Source of the DNA: a bacterium | Lineage (GTDB): Bacteria; Planctomycetota; Planctomycetia; Pirellulales; Pirellulaceae | Assembly (NCBI GenBank): GCA_024743355.1 | Contig: JANSWS010000023.1 | Location: 1-37,081 of the forward strand | DNA length: 37,081 nt | Reading direction: 5' to 3' | Shown here: piece after piece, positions 7,431 to 15,769 of the stretch | Numbering within the stretch: position 1 is the stretch's first letter | How the letters are laid out: every line of letters begins with the position of its first letter | Translations under genes and position numbers: made by a program | The notes under the pieces: model-generated | Told to the model about the DNA's origin: nothing | The model's input: only the letters and a program-made list of their open reading frames with translations | Database searches by the model: none

Positions 7431-10400
7431 AACGATGTGTAACCCTCAGAGGTCAAGCGCTCCCACATCAAGCACAATCGAGATGCCGTCCTAGGGAATC
7501 TGGCACCCTCGATCGCATCGGGCCTGCCAGATGAAACCCAGCTTTCAACCGCTGCTTCTGCGTCGTCCGACTCGCTGATTGCCTGGCCATGCGCAAAGCC
7601 GAGCAATCCAATCATCGAGCGGCGGATCGCGTTGCTTCCGCCGACCAATCGAGGGAGCACCTTCATCATCAAAGCCAAGTCCAGCGGATCAACTTTCTTG
7701 CCGTCTCGCGTCACGAATGAATCTTTCAATTCATTTGCGTTCAACAAGAACAAAATCACTTCATCGCGAGTCCGATAGCCAACTTGCAGCTGGCTGTGAA
7801 CAAGGCTCTGGTTGACGGTCTTCAATGCCTCTGTCGCTCTTTCGGCTGCTGGCCGAAAGGCAGGATCATTCTCGTCGCATTCCGAAATGCGTGTCGCACG
7901 ACAATGCCAGAACGATGGCGGCCAGTAGACTGGTTGTACTTCATCCGCCACCGGCGCTGACTGGTCCAGATCCAAGTCAACTTCCGAAAGCTCAAGCGTG
8001 AAAGCCCGGTCCAGAACCTTCCGGCTAAACCCATGGGAGCTCTCATCCATATTGACCGTGCCAACGATTCCAAAATTCGCCGGCATCGTTTGCTCCTGCC
8101 ACTCACGATACGTTGCCGGCAGTGTTTGCGTCACAAGCTTTGTCGACTCATAGCCACCCGCCCGATACCTCCGGCGATCTTCAATTGAACTGAGCACCTC
8201 GGCGAAGTAGTGCTCAACTCTCGCCAGATTCATTTCGTCCAGCAAGCAAACATAAAACCGTTCGGTGTCGGTAGATGCCAATCTTGCTGCTTTTAGGACA
8301 ACACCCGGTCGGAAACGATCTTGAAGGTCCACGTAGCCAAGTACGTCGGAGCTGTCCGTCCAGTCCGGCCGAACCGAGATGCGTTCAATTTTTCCCGTCG
8401 TTAGCTTGGATATCAAAGCAGGTAGTTTGGACTTCCCGGTTCCAGACACCCCAGCCAGAATGACAAATGGCTTTGTTCGCATCGCCGTAACATAGGTCGC
8501 GATCTGCCACGGATGAAAAACAAAGCCAGTCGAAGCGACCGACTCGATCAAGCTTGCAATTGATTCGGCAAGGTTCGTTTCCGGAATCAACTCGACTTCG
8601 TCTTCTTCGATTTCCTCTGTCTCGCAATCGATCGCATCCAGCCCAGGTACACCATCGTAGGCCCCCTTCATCTCACAGAGAAACGGGAAGTTGGAGTCCA
8701 TCGGAGTCAACGTCTGCATCGGAAGCAGCAGTCCTTCGGGCATCGGATACTCTGTGACGCCTTTCCAGTCAACGCTTCGAGACGAGGGGTGAGGACTTTG
8801 CTCCTCATCGTATTCGTAGTCTCCAGTGACGATGCCCCAGCCGCACACCTTACTCCGACCACGTTTGGCAAAAACAACGTCACCAGGCTTCATCGTCGCG
8901 AAGAACTGCCAGAGCATTCGAGCCGCGGCTTTACTCTCGGCGTACTCTTCCATCGCATCCTGTGATTCGTACTCCGACAGATTGCCCGTTTCTCTCCATC
9001 CAATAGTTGCAATGCCCTCGGCTTGCCAGCGATCCCAGAGCTTCGCCTTTTCGCCGGGAGCAATGATCCAATAGTTCGGCATTTCATTCACCACTGCACT
9101 TTCCGGCCACCACTTATTCTTGATTGCCTTGAGCACTCTCTTGCTGAGGTCTGCATCCTGCAGCATCTGCCAATAGGCTTCCTGGAGTCGCGCATGCGAT
9201 ACTCGCTCCCGGATTTTGCCGGCGGTCGGAGCCGAGACGTCGATCAATTGGTTCGTATCATGGTGGGCAAGCATCCAAAACAAGTCACTCGCTAAACGCC
9301 CGAACCCCTCAGCCAATTGTTGTTCGCCGACTTCCTTGCCGTGCTCTCGCATTCTCTCAATGAACCGTGGTAACAACCAATCGAACTCGATGCGATTGTC
9401 GACAAGCTCGCCTTCACGTATTGCCTCAATTACCAAAGTGAGAATGACTGGTTTGTAGAGCGTGACAGTCCCGATTGAATGCACAAGCGGGATGAAATTC
9501 TCAGCCCTCAGATCGTCATCGGGAAAGCTAATCGCTGTTCGACGGTCCGCCTTCAATCCAAGGTCCGGCATTTGCAGGTAGCAAACTTGAACTGCGGTGG
9601 TGTTATCAAGCTCTTCTCGCTTCGCCTTGCCGCCTTGTTCGCGCAACCAAGCGAGTTTCGATTGAAACGCCGAGGCAGTTACACGAGCTGGGCTCTCTGA
9701 GTCGAGACGTTGGACCATACAACCGCGTTCATCGACCTCCGAAATATAGAAGCGTCGATCGCGTTTCGGACTCATGAACACGACGTGTGTGTCGGCGTAC
9801 TCTTGCATCAGCGTCAGAAAGTCGACGCGTGTCTCGCCCTCAGGCTTATCAGCTTGCGTCTCAACCCAGTTGACGTAGCTCGATAGCAGAGACTTCAGGG
9901 ATTGCGTCAGCTGATCCGGCGACTGTTCGAGCTCTTCGAGTCCGACGAAACGCTCGAACACCATTCCCTTGTCGTAACGTTTCGCCAATCCACCAGACCC
10001 GATTGGAGTCCGATCCGCCGTCCCACGTATGACATCGGCAAAGCCGGCTTCGAAAAGTTCGGTACGCTGCTCGTCGCCAAGCTCGTCCCAAACTTCCGAT
10101 GCCTTTTCGTCTTCACGCCCTCGATACGCAGTTGCCGCAATACCAAGGCCGATACGAATTCCGACCGTGCCTTCACATGAGAAGTGGATAACTGGGTAGA
10201 CGCCCTTCTGCGCGCTTGTCGTTTCCCGTCGATCAAAGAATGCCACCCACGGAACAGCAGCCCAGTTGCCTTTGCCGACCGATGCATCGGCAACCCAATG
10301 CTCGCTTGCACAGAGTTCCGGAAGTAATTCATCCGCCAGAGTCTTTAACCGCCGCTCAAGTTGTTTCGCCTCAGCATCTCGGTCCATTCCGACTGGGCGA

Positions 10401-10489
10401 TCAGGATAAACGGCTAGTAGTCGGGCGCAACTCTCCCAGAACTCTTTCCAATCAGCGGATTCTGCCTCATCTGGCACTTCAGAATTCAT
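7421..10489 (-). CDS. McrB-like AAA+ restriction motor with MrcB_N and EVE-like regions
   Basis: A 1022-residue McrB-type protein. The N-terminus (about 1-200) resembles MrcB_N/DUF3578: WAAVPWVAFFDRR, GVYPVIHF, GIAATAYRG. An EVE-like region follows at about 470-610: NYWIIAPGEKAKLWDRW, GIATIGW, KPGDVVFAKRG. EVE/PUA-like domains read modified bases. The AAA+ domain has Walker A ILAGVSGTGKSKL (about 675-685), Walker B YVCLLDEMNLARVEHYF (about 745-760), and the McrB-type GTVNMDESSHGFSRKVLDRA (about 810-830), all intact. It is first in a minus-strand block with the DUF2357 nuclease, DUF6884 and a phosphoesterase. Likely a sensor-motor of a type IV-like restriction system against modified phage DNA; the modification recognised is unknown. 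Confidence 0.9.
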   Translation of the reverse strand: MNSEVPDEAESADWKEFWESCARLLAVYPDRPVGMDRDAEAKQLERRLKTLADELLPELCASEHWVADASVGKGNWAAVPWVAFFDRRETTSAQKGVYPVIHFSCEGTVGIRIGLGIAATAYRGREDEKASEVWDELGDEQRTELFEAGFADVIRGTADRTPIGSGGLAKRYDKGMVFERFVGLEELEQSPDQLTQSLKSLLSSYVNWVETQADKPEGETRVDFLTLMQEYADTHVVFMSPKRDRRFYISEVDERGCMVQRLDSESPARVTASAFQSKLAWLREQGGKAKREELDNTTAVQVCYLQMPDLGLKADRRTAISFPDDDLRAENFIPLVHSIGTVTLYKPVILTLVIEAIREGELVDNRIEFDWLLPRFIERMREHGKEVGEQQLAEGFGRLASDLFWMLAHHDTNQLIDVSAPTAGKIRERVSHARLQEAYWQMLQDADLSKRVLKAIKNKWWPESAVVNEMPNYWIIAPGEKAKLWDRWQAEGIATIGWRETGNLSEYESQDAMEEYAESKAAARMLWQFFATMKPGDVVFAKRGRSKVCGWGIVTGDYEYDEEQSPHPSSRSVDWKGVTEYPMPEGLLLPMQTLTPMDSNFPFLCEMKGAYDGVPGLDAIDCETEEIEEDEVELIPETNLAESIASLIESVASTGFVFHPWQIATYVTAMRTKPFVILAGVSGTGKSKLPALISKLTTGKIERISVRPDWTDSSDVLGYVDLQDRFRPGVVLKAARLASTDTERFYVCLLDEMNLARVEHYFAEVLSSIEDRRRYRAGGYESTKLVTQTLPATYREWQEQTMPANFGIVGTVNMDESSHGFSRKVLDRAFTLELSEVDLDLDQSAPVADEVQPVYWPPSFWHCRATRISECDENDPAFRPAAERATEALKTVNQSLVHSQLQVGYRTRDEVILFLLNANELKDSFVTRDGKKVDPLDLALMMKVLPRLVGGSNAIRRSMIGLLGFAHGQAISESDDAEAAVESWVSSGRPDAIEGARFPRTASRLCLMWERLTSEGYTSFWL

Positions 10490-10698
10490 TAGTCAGCGGT
10501 CTCTTCAATTTGTCTCACAGCCGCGCAACTCCAAAAGATTTGATACATCGCAACTTCAAGCAGATATACGCCTGCCATCGACACTGAACAGCCCCAATTC
10601 TATCAGCCGGACGGATCGTCGAGTATCCGGGCGCTGCAGGGTTTGGTACCCTAAGGGCAAGCCGATTTGGGTGCAGGTTTGCACGCGAGAACAAAAGC

Positions 10699-10908
10699 AT
10701 GACCAAACTTTCTGACTACGCATTGACCGCAGAGGCGGCCGAGATACTGGGCGTTTCGCAGAACACGGTTCGAACGTGGGCAAAAGACGGAAAAATCCCA
10801 GTTCATCGGAATCCAGCCAACGGTTACCGACTTTTCAGGCGAAGTGACCTTGAAACGTTTTTGAGACAGATTGAACGATCAGCAACGAAGCCTCGGAAGA
10901 GTAAGTAG
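10699..10908 (+). CDS. Small MerR/excisionase-type helix-turn-helix protein
   Basis: A 69-residue DNA-binding protein. LTAEAAEILGVSQNTVRTWA is a MerR/excisionase-like helix-turn-helix, followed by the wing DGKIPVHRNPANGYRLFRRS and DLETFLRQIE. The frame is intact. It stands 28 bp before the drmD relic, the position such a gene often takes in DISARM loci of planctomycetes (this is recollection of locus layout, not checked). It is also divergent from the McrB-like gene across a 209-bp gap, so it could now regulate that operon or itself. No operator was identified in the gap. Confidence 0.85.
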   Translation: MTKLSDYALTAEAAEILGVSQNTVRTWAKDGKIPVHRNPANGYRLFRRSDLETFLRQIERSATKPRKSK

Positions 10909-10936
10909 ATGTGCCTGTAGGGTGGGACTGCCATTC

Positions 10937-11617
10937 ATGACGACCACCATCGACCAGCTGCAACCAGGACAGATCGCTGGGATTCGCCAACGAACGTATT
11001 TGCTTTAGCAAATCGTCAAGCCCAAGCATTTCGCTGACAGTACCTTGGTGCGATTATCATGCGTCGATGATGACAACTAAGGAGCGCCGCTTGAGATCTT
11101 GTGTGAGAAAGAACTCAATCCGCAAGTTTTGACGAGTGAGGCGTTGGAGTCGATTGCGGCCTAAGGGTTCGATGAGCCGGAGCTCTTCGCGGCCTACTTG
11201 AACACTTTTAAATGGAATTGCGTCACTTCGACCGATCCGAAGCTTTTCCAATCACCATTTCGCGCTGGCATCCGCCTGGACGCTTACCAGCTTGAACCGC
11301 TTCGCAAAGCACTCCAGCTTCCACGTGTCAATCCATTCATCGCGGATGATGTCGGCTTACGAAAGCCGATCGAAGCCGGCTTGATCGCGCAAGAAATGTT
11401 GCTGCGGAAGAAAGTCAGTAGAATTTATCTATCCTGTTACTCTTCGATGCTGCTGCAGTGGAAGGAAGAACTCGAATCCCGATTCGGATTGACCTTCGAG
11501 ATCCTCGACAAGGACTATATGAAACAAGTCCGTCGCGAACTGGGATTTGGCGTAAATCCGTGGAGTACACAGACCCGATTTCTTGTCTCGCACCGACTGC
11601 TAATCAACGAAGCCTAG
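10937..11617 (+). pseudogene. drmD: drmD (DISARM SNF2-type helicase) N-terminal relic
   Basis: Reading from the ATG at 10937 gives MTTTIDQLQPGQIAG..., the usual DrmD start, but with in-frame stops at 11006 (TAG), 11078 (TAA) and 11162 (TAA). The frame continues through PELFAAYLNTFKWNCVTST, FRAGIRLDAYQLEPLRKAL, FIADDVGLRKPIEAGLIA, SSMLLQWKEELESRFGLTF and EILDKDYMKQVRRELGFG. The Walker A that should read GLGKTIEAG is GLRKPIEAG, so the ATP site is gone too. Homology stops at 11617, after VSHRLLINEA, where other sequence begins. The rest of drmD and the other DISARM genes are absent. A dead remnant of a DISARM class 1 locus. Confidence 0.88.
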
Positions 11618-11621
11618 GCTG

Positions 11622-11740
11622 CTCCCAGTGGAAGAAGCAATAGCAACGAAACACCGCCAAAGTTATCCAAACAGATCGTTGTGACTGCCGATTCGAACCC
11701 GAGCGCGTCTTTGGGAGAATGGAGCTGCCGTTGCAAATTG
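11622..11740 (-). pseudogene. Internally deleted second copy of the membrane/WG-repeat gene pair
   Basis: Bases 11622-11664 match 13050-13092 (39/43) and bases 11665-11740 match 13844-13919 (72/76), in the same order and orientation, with 751 bp missing between them. The first part is from the small membrane protein gene (LLPLGAF region) and the second from the WG-repeat gene (PFSQGRARVRIGSHNDLFG, here PFSQRRARVRIGSHNDLFG). So this is a relic of a duplicated gene pair, joined directly to the end of the drmD relic. Confidence 0.85.
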
Positions 11741-11902
11741 TGGATAATTCGAATAGTGGCTGCATTGTTGGAACGAGAGGTTGCAGCCGTGGGCCAAGTG
11801 AAACTTCAACGCGGGAAGCTGCAAACGGTCCTTCATCGATTGGTGCCTTTCCTCATTCGCTTCCATCGGCCAAAATTCGGACCGCAATATTCCAAGGGGC
11901 CA

Positions 11903-12376
11903 ATGATGATCGTTCCGAAACGAAAGCTCGATTTCCAAACGGCTGACGAAGTGATCGGTGAAATCGAGAGATTGAGAAATGACGGTTACTCGAAGTTGAA
12001 GCGATGGAACCTGACTCAGGCGTGCGAGCACCTGACCAAGACGATGGAAGGCGAGATGAACGGTTTAGGTTTTCGCATTCCCTGGATTCTTCGTCGAACC
12101 GTCGGGAATTGGATGACTCGCCGCGTCCTGAAATCTCGGTCCATGCCCAGCGTTCCGACGTTGCCGAGCTTGCGCCCGACTGCTGGCGATGTGGCCGAAG
12201 ATGCAGCGGTTATCGAGCAGTGCATTGCGACAATTAGAAACGCCGTACTCTTTGATGGCAGCTTGGATGACTATCCGTTCGTTGACGGCTTACCCCACGA
12301 CGAGTGGCGACAATTCATGTGGATCCATGCCGCTCACCATCTTGGCTTTCTTGTCCCTTTTGAAACGAGTAACTAA
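11903..12376 (+). CDS. DUF1569-family protein (DinB-like)
   Basis: A 157-residue DUF1569 protein, a DinB-like helical-bundle family common in planctomycetes and Bacteroidetes; its reaction is unknown. Landmarks are RKLDFQTADEVIGEIERL, RWNLTQACEHLTKTMEGEM, and near the end HDEWRQFMWIHAAHHLGFL, where His residues (in the ACEHL and IHAAHHLGFL elements) are placed like a DinB metal triad. The ATG at 11903 is chosen because AAGGGG lies about 5 bp upstream and the family begins here; the open frame extends upstream to 11681 only by running through duplicated DNA. Its end overlaps by a few bases the end of a convergent gene fragment. Confidence 0.82.
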   Translation: MMIVPKRKLDFQTADEVIGEIERLRNDGYSKLKRWNLTQACEHLTKTMEGEMNGLGFRIPWILRRTVGNWMTRRVLKSRSMPSVPTLPSLRPTAGDVAEDAAVIEQCIATIRNAVLFDGSLDDYPFVDGLPHDEWRQFMWIHAAHHLGFLVPFETSN

Positions 12377-12582
12377 CGCCAGATGACTCGTTCGATTCCG
12401 TGTTTGCGGAGGGCGGCTTTTTGGAACTCGGGACGCCGGCGTCGGTAGCCGGGTGGGTCGATGTGTTCGTGCTTGAACGAATCGGACACATCGCAGGCGA
12501 CGATGTCATACGCGATCGCATTCGTTCGAACTCTGCGTGAATCTGCCCAAGGCTCACAAAGGATAAAAAATGGGTCAGATCT
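12373..12582 (-). pseudogene. C-terminal fragment of an unidentified gene
   Basis: On the minus strand an open stretch with a natural-looking protein end reads DPFFILCEPWADSRRV, RTNAIAYDIVACDVSDSF, KHEHIDPPGYRRRRPEF, QKAALRKHGIERVIWR, then TAG at 12375-12373. There is no start codon, and the 5' side runs into transposase sequence at about 12585. The regular composition and orderly ending suggest a real gene tail left behind by rearrangement. I do not recognise the family. Confidence 0.45.
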
Positions 12583-12584
12583 CT

Positions 12585-12690
12585 TTTTTTGGTGGGTTGC
12601 CCTCGTGGGCGGAGTGTGGATTCGAAATTCAGGCGTCTTGCTATCGACTCAAGCCACGTTGATTCACCCAGTTCTAGTTCACGTCTACGC
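12585..12690 (-). pseudogene. REP-associated tyrosine transposase, C-terminal scrap
   Basis: The minus strand encodes LGESTWLESIARRLNFE then STLRPRGQPTKK, the characteristic end of Y1/REP-associated (IS200-like, Transposase_17) transposases of planctomycetes. Further upstream the frame degrades, and the catalytic HUH and Tyr regions are absent. Next to it, 12570-12590 reads TGGGTCAGATCTCTTTTTTT on the plus strand, like the GGGTCAGACC...TTTT motif that often borders such transposases. An inactive remnant. Confidence 0.6.
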
Positions 12691-12855
12691 CGGAGCTCGC
12701 AAGCCGGAGGGTATCGACGCTCTGAGCGAGTTGGAAAACGTGCCCTACCAATACACTTAGAGAAGCGATAGTGACGCATCGCCTGGAACAGAAACGCCGC
12801 ACTATGGAAATGGCGGCTTGCGAACTCCAATATCAACCGCCTGTAACTTGCTTGC

Positions 12856-13242
12856 TTAAACTCCTTTTGTCAGCAGCATCAGAAATCCAAGAGCAGCTTG
12901 GCTTAAAGAAAACACGAGTTGCAGACCGACGAAGATGGCAGGTCTCGCAAAAGCCTGACGACTGTGCGAAAGAAGGGCAGGTGAAAGGAGGACAAATAAC
13001 CAAACCAAAACTATTAGAAGACCAAAAACCCATTCGGGAGCATTGAAGGCTCCCAGGGGAAGAAGCATTAGCAACGTAATACCGCCAAAGTTGAGAATCA
13101 TGTCGCTAGGCTTGTCGACGATTGGCCAAACTAAGCAGGCTACCGTGGCTAGTGCTGGCCAGGGAATCATTGCTACGCATGAAAAAAGTAGCAGAGACAC
13201 GGGCGAGCGTGGATGCGGGTCTTCCGTTGAAGAGTTGCTCAT
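12856..13242 (-). CDS. Small four-helix membrane protein
   Basis: A 128-residue inner-membrane protein of no recognised family. Four hydrophobic segments are visible: about residues 16-36 (VSLLLFSCVAMIPWPALATV), 48-66 (MILNFGGITLLMLLPLGAF), 69-91 (WVFGLLIVLVWLFVLLSPAL) and 104-126 (LQLVFSLSQAALGFLMLL). The ATG at 13242 shares a base with the stop of the WG-repeat gene (TGATG), a classic coupling arrangement, so it is preferred to the GTG two codons upstream. A damaged second copy of part of this gene lies at 11622-11664. Confidence 0.75.
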   Translation of the reverse strand: MSNSSTEDPHPRSPVSLLLFSCVAMIPWPALATVACLVWPIVDKPSDMILNFGGITLLMLLPLGAFNAPEWVFGLLIVLVWLFVLLSPALLSHSRQAFARPAIFVGLQLVFSLSQAALGFLMLLTKGV

Positions 13243-14282
13243 CACCACACCCAGTTTCCGTCTCGATCGATGTACCGAGCTCGCTTTTCATACGCCACGC
13301 TCGCCAAGCCATCGCGAAAACCACCGTGTACCCAGTGGTACGTGCCTGGGATCACCGTTTCGCCATCACGATTGATAAATCCCCAGAGCCCATCTTCAAA
13401 CTGCACGCCGGCCAAACCGCTGGCAAAGGCATTTCCTCTCGAGAATTTTGGCGGAATGATAAATTCGCCTTTTTCGTTGATGTAGCCGTATCGCATTTCA
13501 CGATCGCAAACCACAGCCAGCTCCTCTGAAAACTCTCCGGCGTAAAGAAACTGAGCAGCGATCACCACTTTGCCTGTCGCATCCACGTAGCCAAATAACT
13601 CGCCCTCGTTGTACGGAAACAAAGCTCCGGGTTGCTGACTCGCGTAGTATTCCGGCTTAGGTGCAGCGACGGGGTTTCCGTCTAAGTCGATGTAGCTATC
13701 GACGCATTCGATTCCAACATCAGCAATGCGTGCGATCATGTGACCGGCTAAGGTAGCCTTGCCAACTTTTGCAATTCCAGCGCGAAAACTCTCCGCGCAA
13801 TCGAATTGTGGCTTGATTACTACATTCGCTTCCACATCAATGTATCCAAACAGATCGTTGTGACTGCCGATTCGAACCCGAGCGCGTCCTTGGGAAAATG
13901 GAGCTGCCTCTGCAAATTGAGGCTCGATGGCGAACGTGCCGGATCTGTCGATGTATCCCCATTTTCCGTCCACCTCGACGGCCGCCAAACCTTCGCTGAA
14001 GGGATAGGCTTTGTCATAAACCGGCGGGATCATAATCTTTCCAAACTTATCGATGAAGCCTGACTTTCCGTCGACTTCGATGTCAAACAGCGACGGATGT
14101 TTCTCTGTGCGATTATCTGGTTCGGGCTTTTCGACGACGCGGTCTTGAGCCAAAGATCCGCGCTGTGGCCAGAAAACTACAAGATGAATGACAAACAGCA
14201 TGGCGACCTGGAGTTTGGTAGCGTTGGTAATGCGACATGACCAAGTTGTTTTCCGAAGGACACGGATTTTCAATGTATTCAT
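13242..14282 (-). CDS. Exported WG-repeat protein
   Basis: A 346-residue protein made of WG beta-repeats. A hydrophobic segment at residues 27-44 (AMLFVIHLVVFW) after a basic stretch suggests an export signal or anchor. About seven repeats follow, for example KSGFIDKFGKIMIPPVYDKA, KWGYIDRSGTFAIEPQFAEA, LFGYIDVEANVVIKPQFDCA, LFGYVDATGKVVIAAQFLYA, RYGYINEKGEFIIPPKFSRG and LWGFINRDGETVIPGTYHWV. WG repeats have no single known function and are generally linked to binding. The gene is coupled to the membrane protein downstream by a TGATG overlap. A partial duplicate of it is at 11665-11740. Confidence 0.88.
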   Translation of the reverse strand: MNTLKIRVLRKTTWSCRITNATKLQVAMLFVIHLVVFWPQRGSLAQDRVVEKPEPDNRTEKHPSLFDIEVDGKSGFIDKFGKIMIPPVYDKAYPFSEGLAAVEVDGKWGYIDRSGTFAIEPQFAEAAPFSQGRARVRIGSHNDLFGYIDVEANVVIKPQFDCAESFRAGIAKVGKATLAGHMIARIADVGIECVDSYIDLDGNPVAAPKPEYYASQQPGALFPYNEGELFGYVDATGKVVIAAQFLYAGEFSEELAVVCDREMRYGYINEKGEFIIPPKFSRGNAFASGLAGVQFEDGLWGFINRDGETVIPGTYHWVHGGFRDGLASVAYEKRARYIDRDGNWVW

Positions 14283-14371
14283 TAATTTGCTATCCCGCTG
14301 TTAAGTTAATTTCGACTTACTTCTTTAACATCGGCCTGGAAGCGGGGAGTATAGGCAGCGGCTGCTGAGTT

Positions 14372-15736
14372 TCATTTGCACTCGAATTCAACTGTCCTCG
14401 AGAGACATTCGCCCAAGGCAGCGCGGGTCTTGCGAGCGGTATCCGAGGAGTCCAGTTCGTGGAATTCTAAGATGGCGACCGCGAGTTGCAGAATTTCTTT
14501 TGCCGACGCCCAATCCCCTCCCGCCTGCAGTAGCTCGGCATGCATCAAGATCTGCTCAACAGTTGCCATCGATGTCAATTTAAGATTGGTTTGGAAGAAG
14601 TCCACGAAGGCATTTCGGACCGACTCCGCCTCGCCCACTTGCCCCTGTCCCAATTGCGCGGTCGCGAGACAAAACTGTGTGGTCATTATGTGTGGCGAGC
14701 CTACTTCGAGCCTTTGCCTCTGCAACTTGGCAGCTTCTGACAATAAAGGTTTGGCTTGGGCATACTGTTCTCTTTCCAAATAGAATTCACCGAGGTTATG
14801 AAGCGTCGTGTCCATTGATTTTGCGAGCGTGGTGTTTTTGCGTCGCGACGAGAGAACCTCAGTCAACCTTTGCTCCGCAGTCAATACGTTTCCCAACTTG
14901 CTGGCCACAACCGCGAGATACTCCTTAGCCGACAATGCTGCGGGACTTTCGACGCCGTCAACGCGGCGACCCAAATCAAGAAGCTGCTGATAACGCTCGT
15001 GAGCTGCATCGTAGTCCCCAATCATCCTGGCTGCCGTAGCTAGATTGTTTAAAGCTTTCTGGGTCTCGGCATGATCGCGTCCCAAGAAATTTTGGGTGTG
15101 GCTTAAAAGCCGTTCGAGCAAAGGTCGGGCCCTCCCCCATTTTCCTTGCTGGAGTTCAAGAGTGACGAGAAGCTTGATACCCTCGATCACCTTCGCTTGG
15201 TCTGGTTCGGTTCCAGCCGACAGTTGCTCGACAATCGGCCGGAGCAGATCCGAGGCGATATCGTACCGGCCGATGCTACAATACGACTCAATTAACAGGC
15301 TCTGTATTTGCCGCTTTTCATTAGGCTGTCCTTCGAAACGCTCGCCCAGTTGTTCTCGAGCTCGCTCGAGCAGCGAAATCAGTTTCAAATCCGGATCGAA
15401 TTTCACTTCGGTATTTAAGAATGTGGAATTCGCCTCGAGGCCGAGCAAATCGTTTCTTAAGAATCGGCTGATCGCATTCGACCTCGCCGCTTCAGCCAAA
15501 GCCCGTCGTTCGGAGGATTCTGCTCGCGCCGTTTGCCGCTCCGCCAACTCTTTTTTCGCGAGAGCATCTACCTCCGCTTTACTTGCGCGAAACGCCTGCC
15601 ACGTCATCCCAACAAGCCCAACGATCAAAGCAGCAAAGACGAGAGCCGTAGTCGCGAGTGCGAAGCGATTTCGGCGTGCGAACTTCCGCAAGCGATAAGC
15701 GAAGGTAGGCGGGCAGGCAGCCACTGGCCCGCCCAT
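14372..15736 (-). CDS. TPR membrane protein: tail of a Ser/Thr kinase lacking the kinase domain
   Basis: A 454-residue protein starting GGPVAACPPTFAYRLRKFAR, then a membrane helix (about residues 26-48, LATTALVFAALIVGLVGMTW), a coiled coil rich in Ala/Glu (about 50-90) and TPR repeats to the end (AETQKALNNLATAARMIGDY, TTLHNLGEFYLEREQYAQAK). This is the arrangement found after the kinase domain in planctomycete Ser/Thr kinases, where the xEPVxACPPS.YRxRKFxRRN segment links kinase to membrane. Upstream codons in the same frame also fit (AQIIQSYL), but the frame then meets the TAA of the preceding gene. The kinase domain is therefore absent. It may be a pseudogene or a kinase-free anchor; the 454-codon frame itself is undamaged. 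Confidence 0.75.
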   Translation of the reverse strand: MGGPVAACPPTFAYRLRKFARRNRFALATTALVFAALIVGLVGMTWQAFRASKAEVDALAKKELAERQTARAESSERRALAEAARSNAISRFLRNDLLGLEANSTFLNTEVKFDPDLKLISLLERAREQLGERFEGQPNEKRQIQSLLIESYCSIGRYDIASDLLRPIVEQLSAGTEPDQAKVIEGIKLLVTLELQQGKWGRARPLLERLLSHTQNFLGRDHAETQKALNNLATAARMIGDYDAAHERYQQLLDLGRRVDGVESPAALSAKEYLAVVASKLGNVLTAEQRLTEVLSSRRKNTTLAKSMDTTLHNLGEFYLEREQYAQAKPLLSEAAKLQRQRLEVGSPHIMTTQFCLATAQLGQGQVGEAESVRNAFVDFFQTNLKLTSMATVEQILMHAELLQAGGDWASAKEILQLAVAILEFHELDSSDTARKTRAALGECLSRTVEFECK

Positions 15737-15769
15737 CAGATAGCTCTGGATAATTTGAGCACCCGATGT

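Noticed and set aside
11681-11902. Upstream extension of the DUF1569 frame
   Set aside because: This part reads through the duplicated WG-repeat relic; the family start and ribosome site are at 11903.
15096-15698. 200-codon plus-strand frame over the TPR gene
   Set aside because: Ser/Arg-rich composition is the complement of the Ala/Glu-rich coiled coil and TPR coding; no motif.
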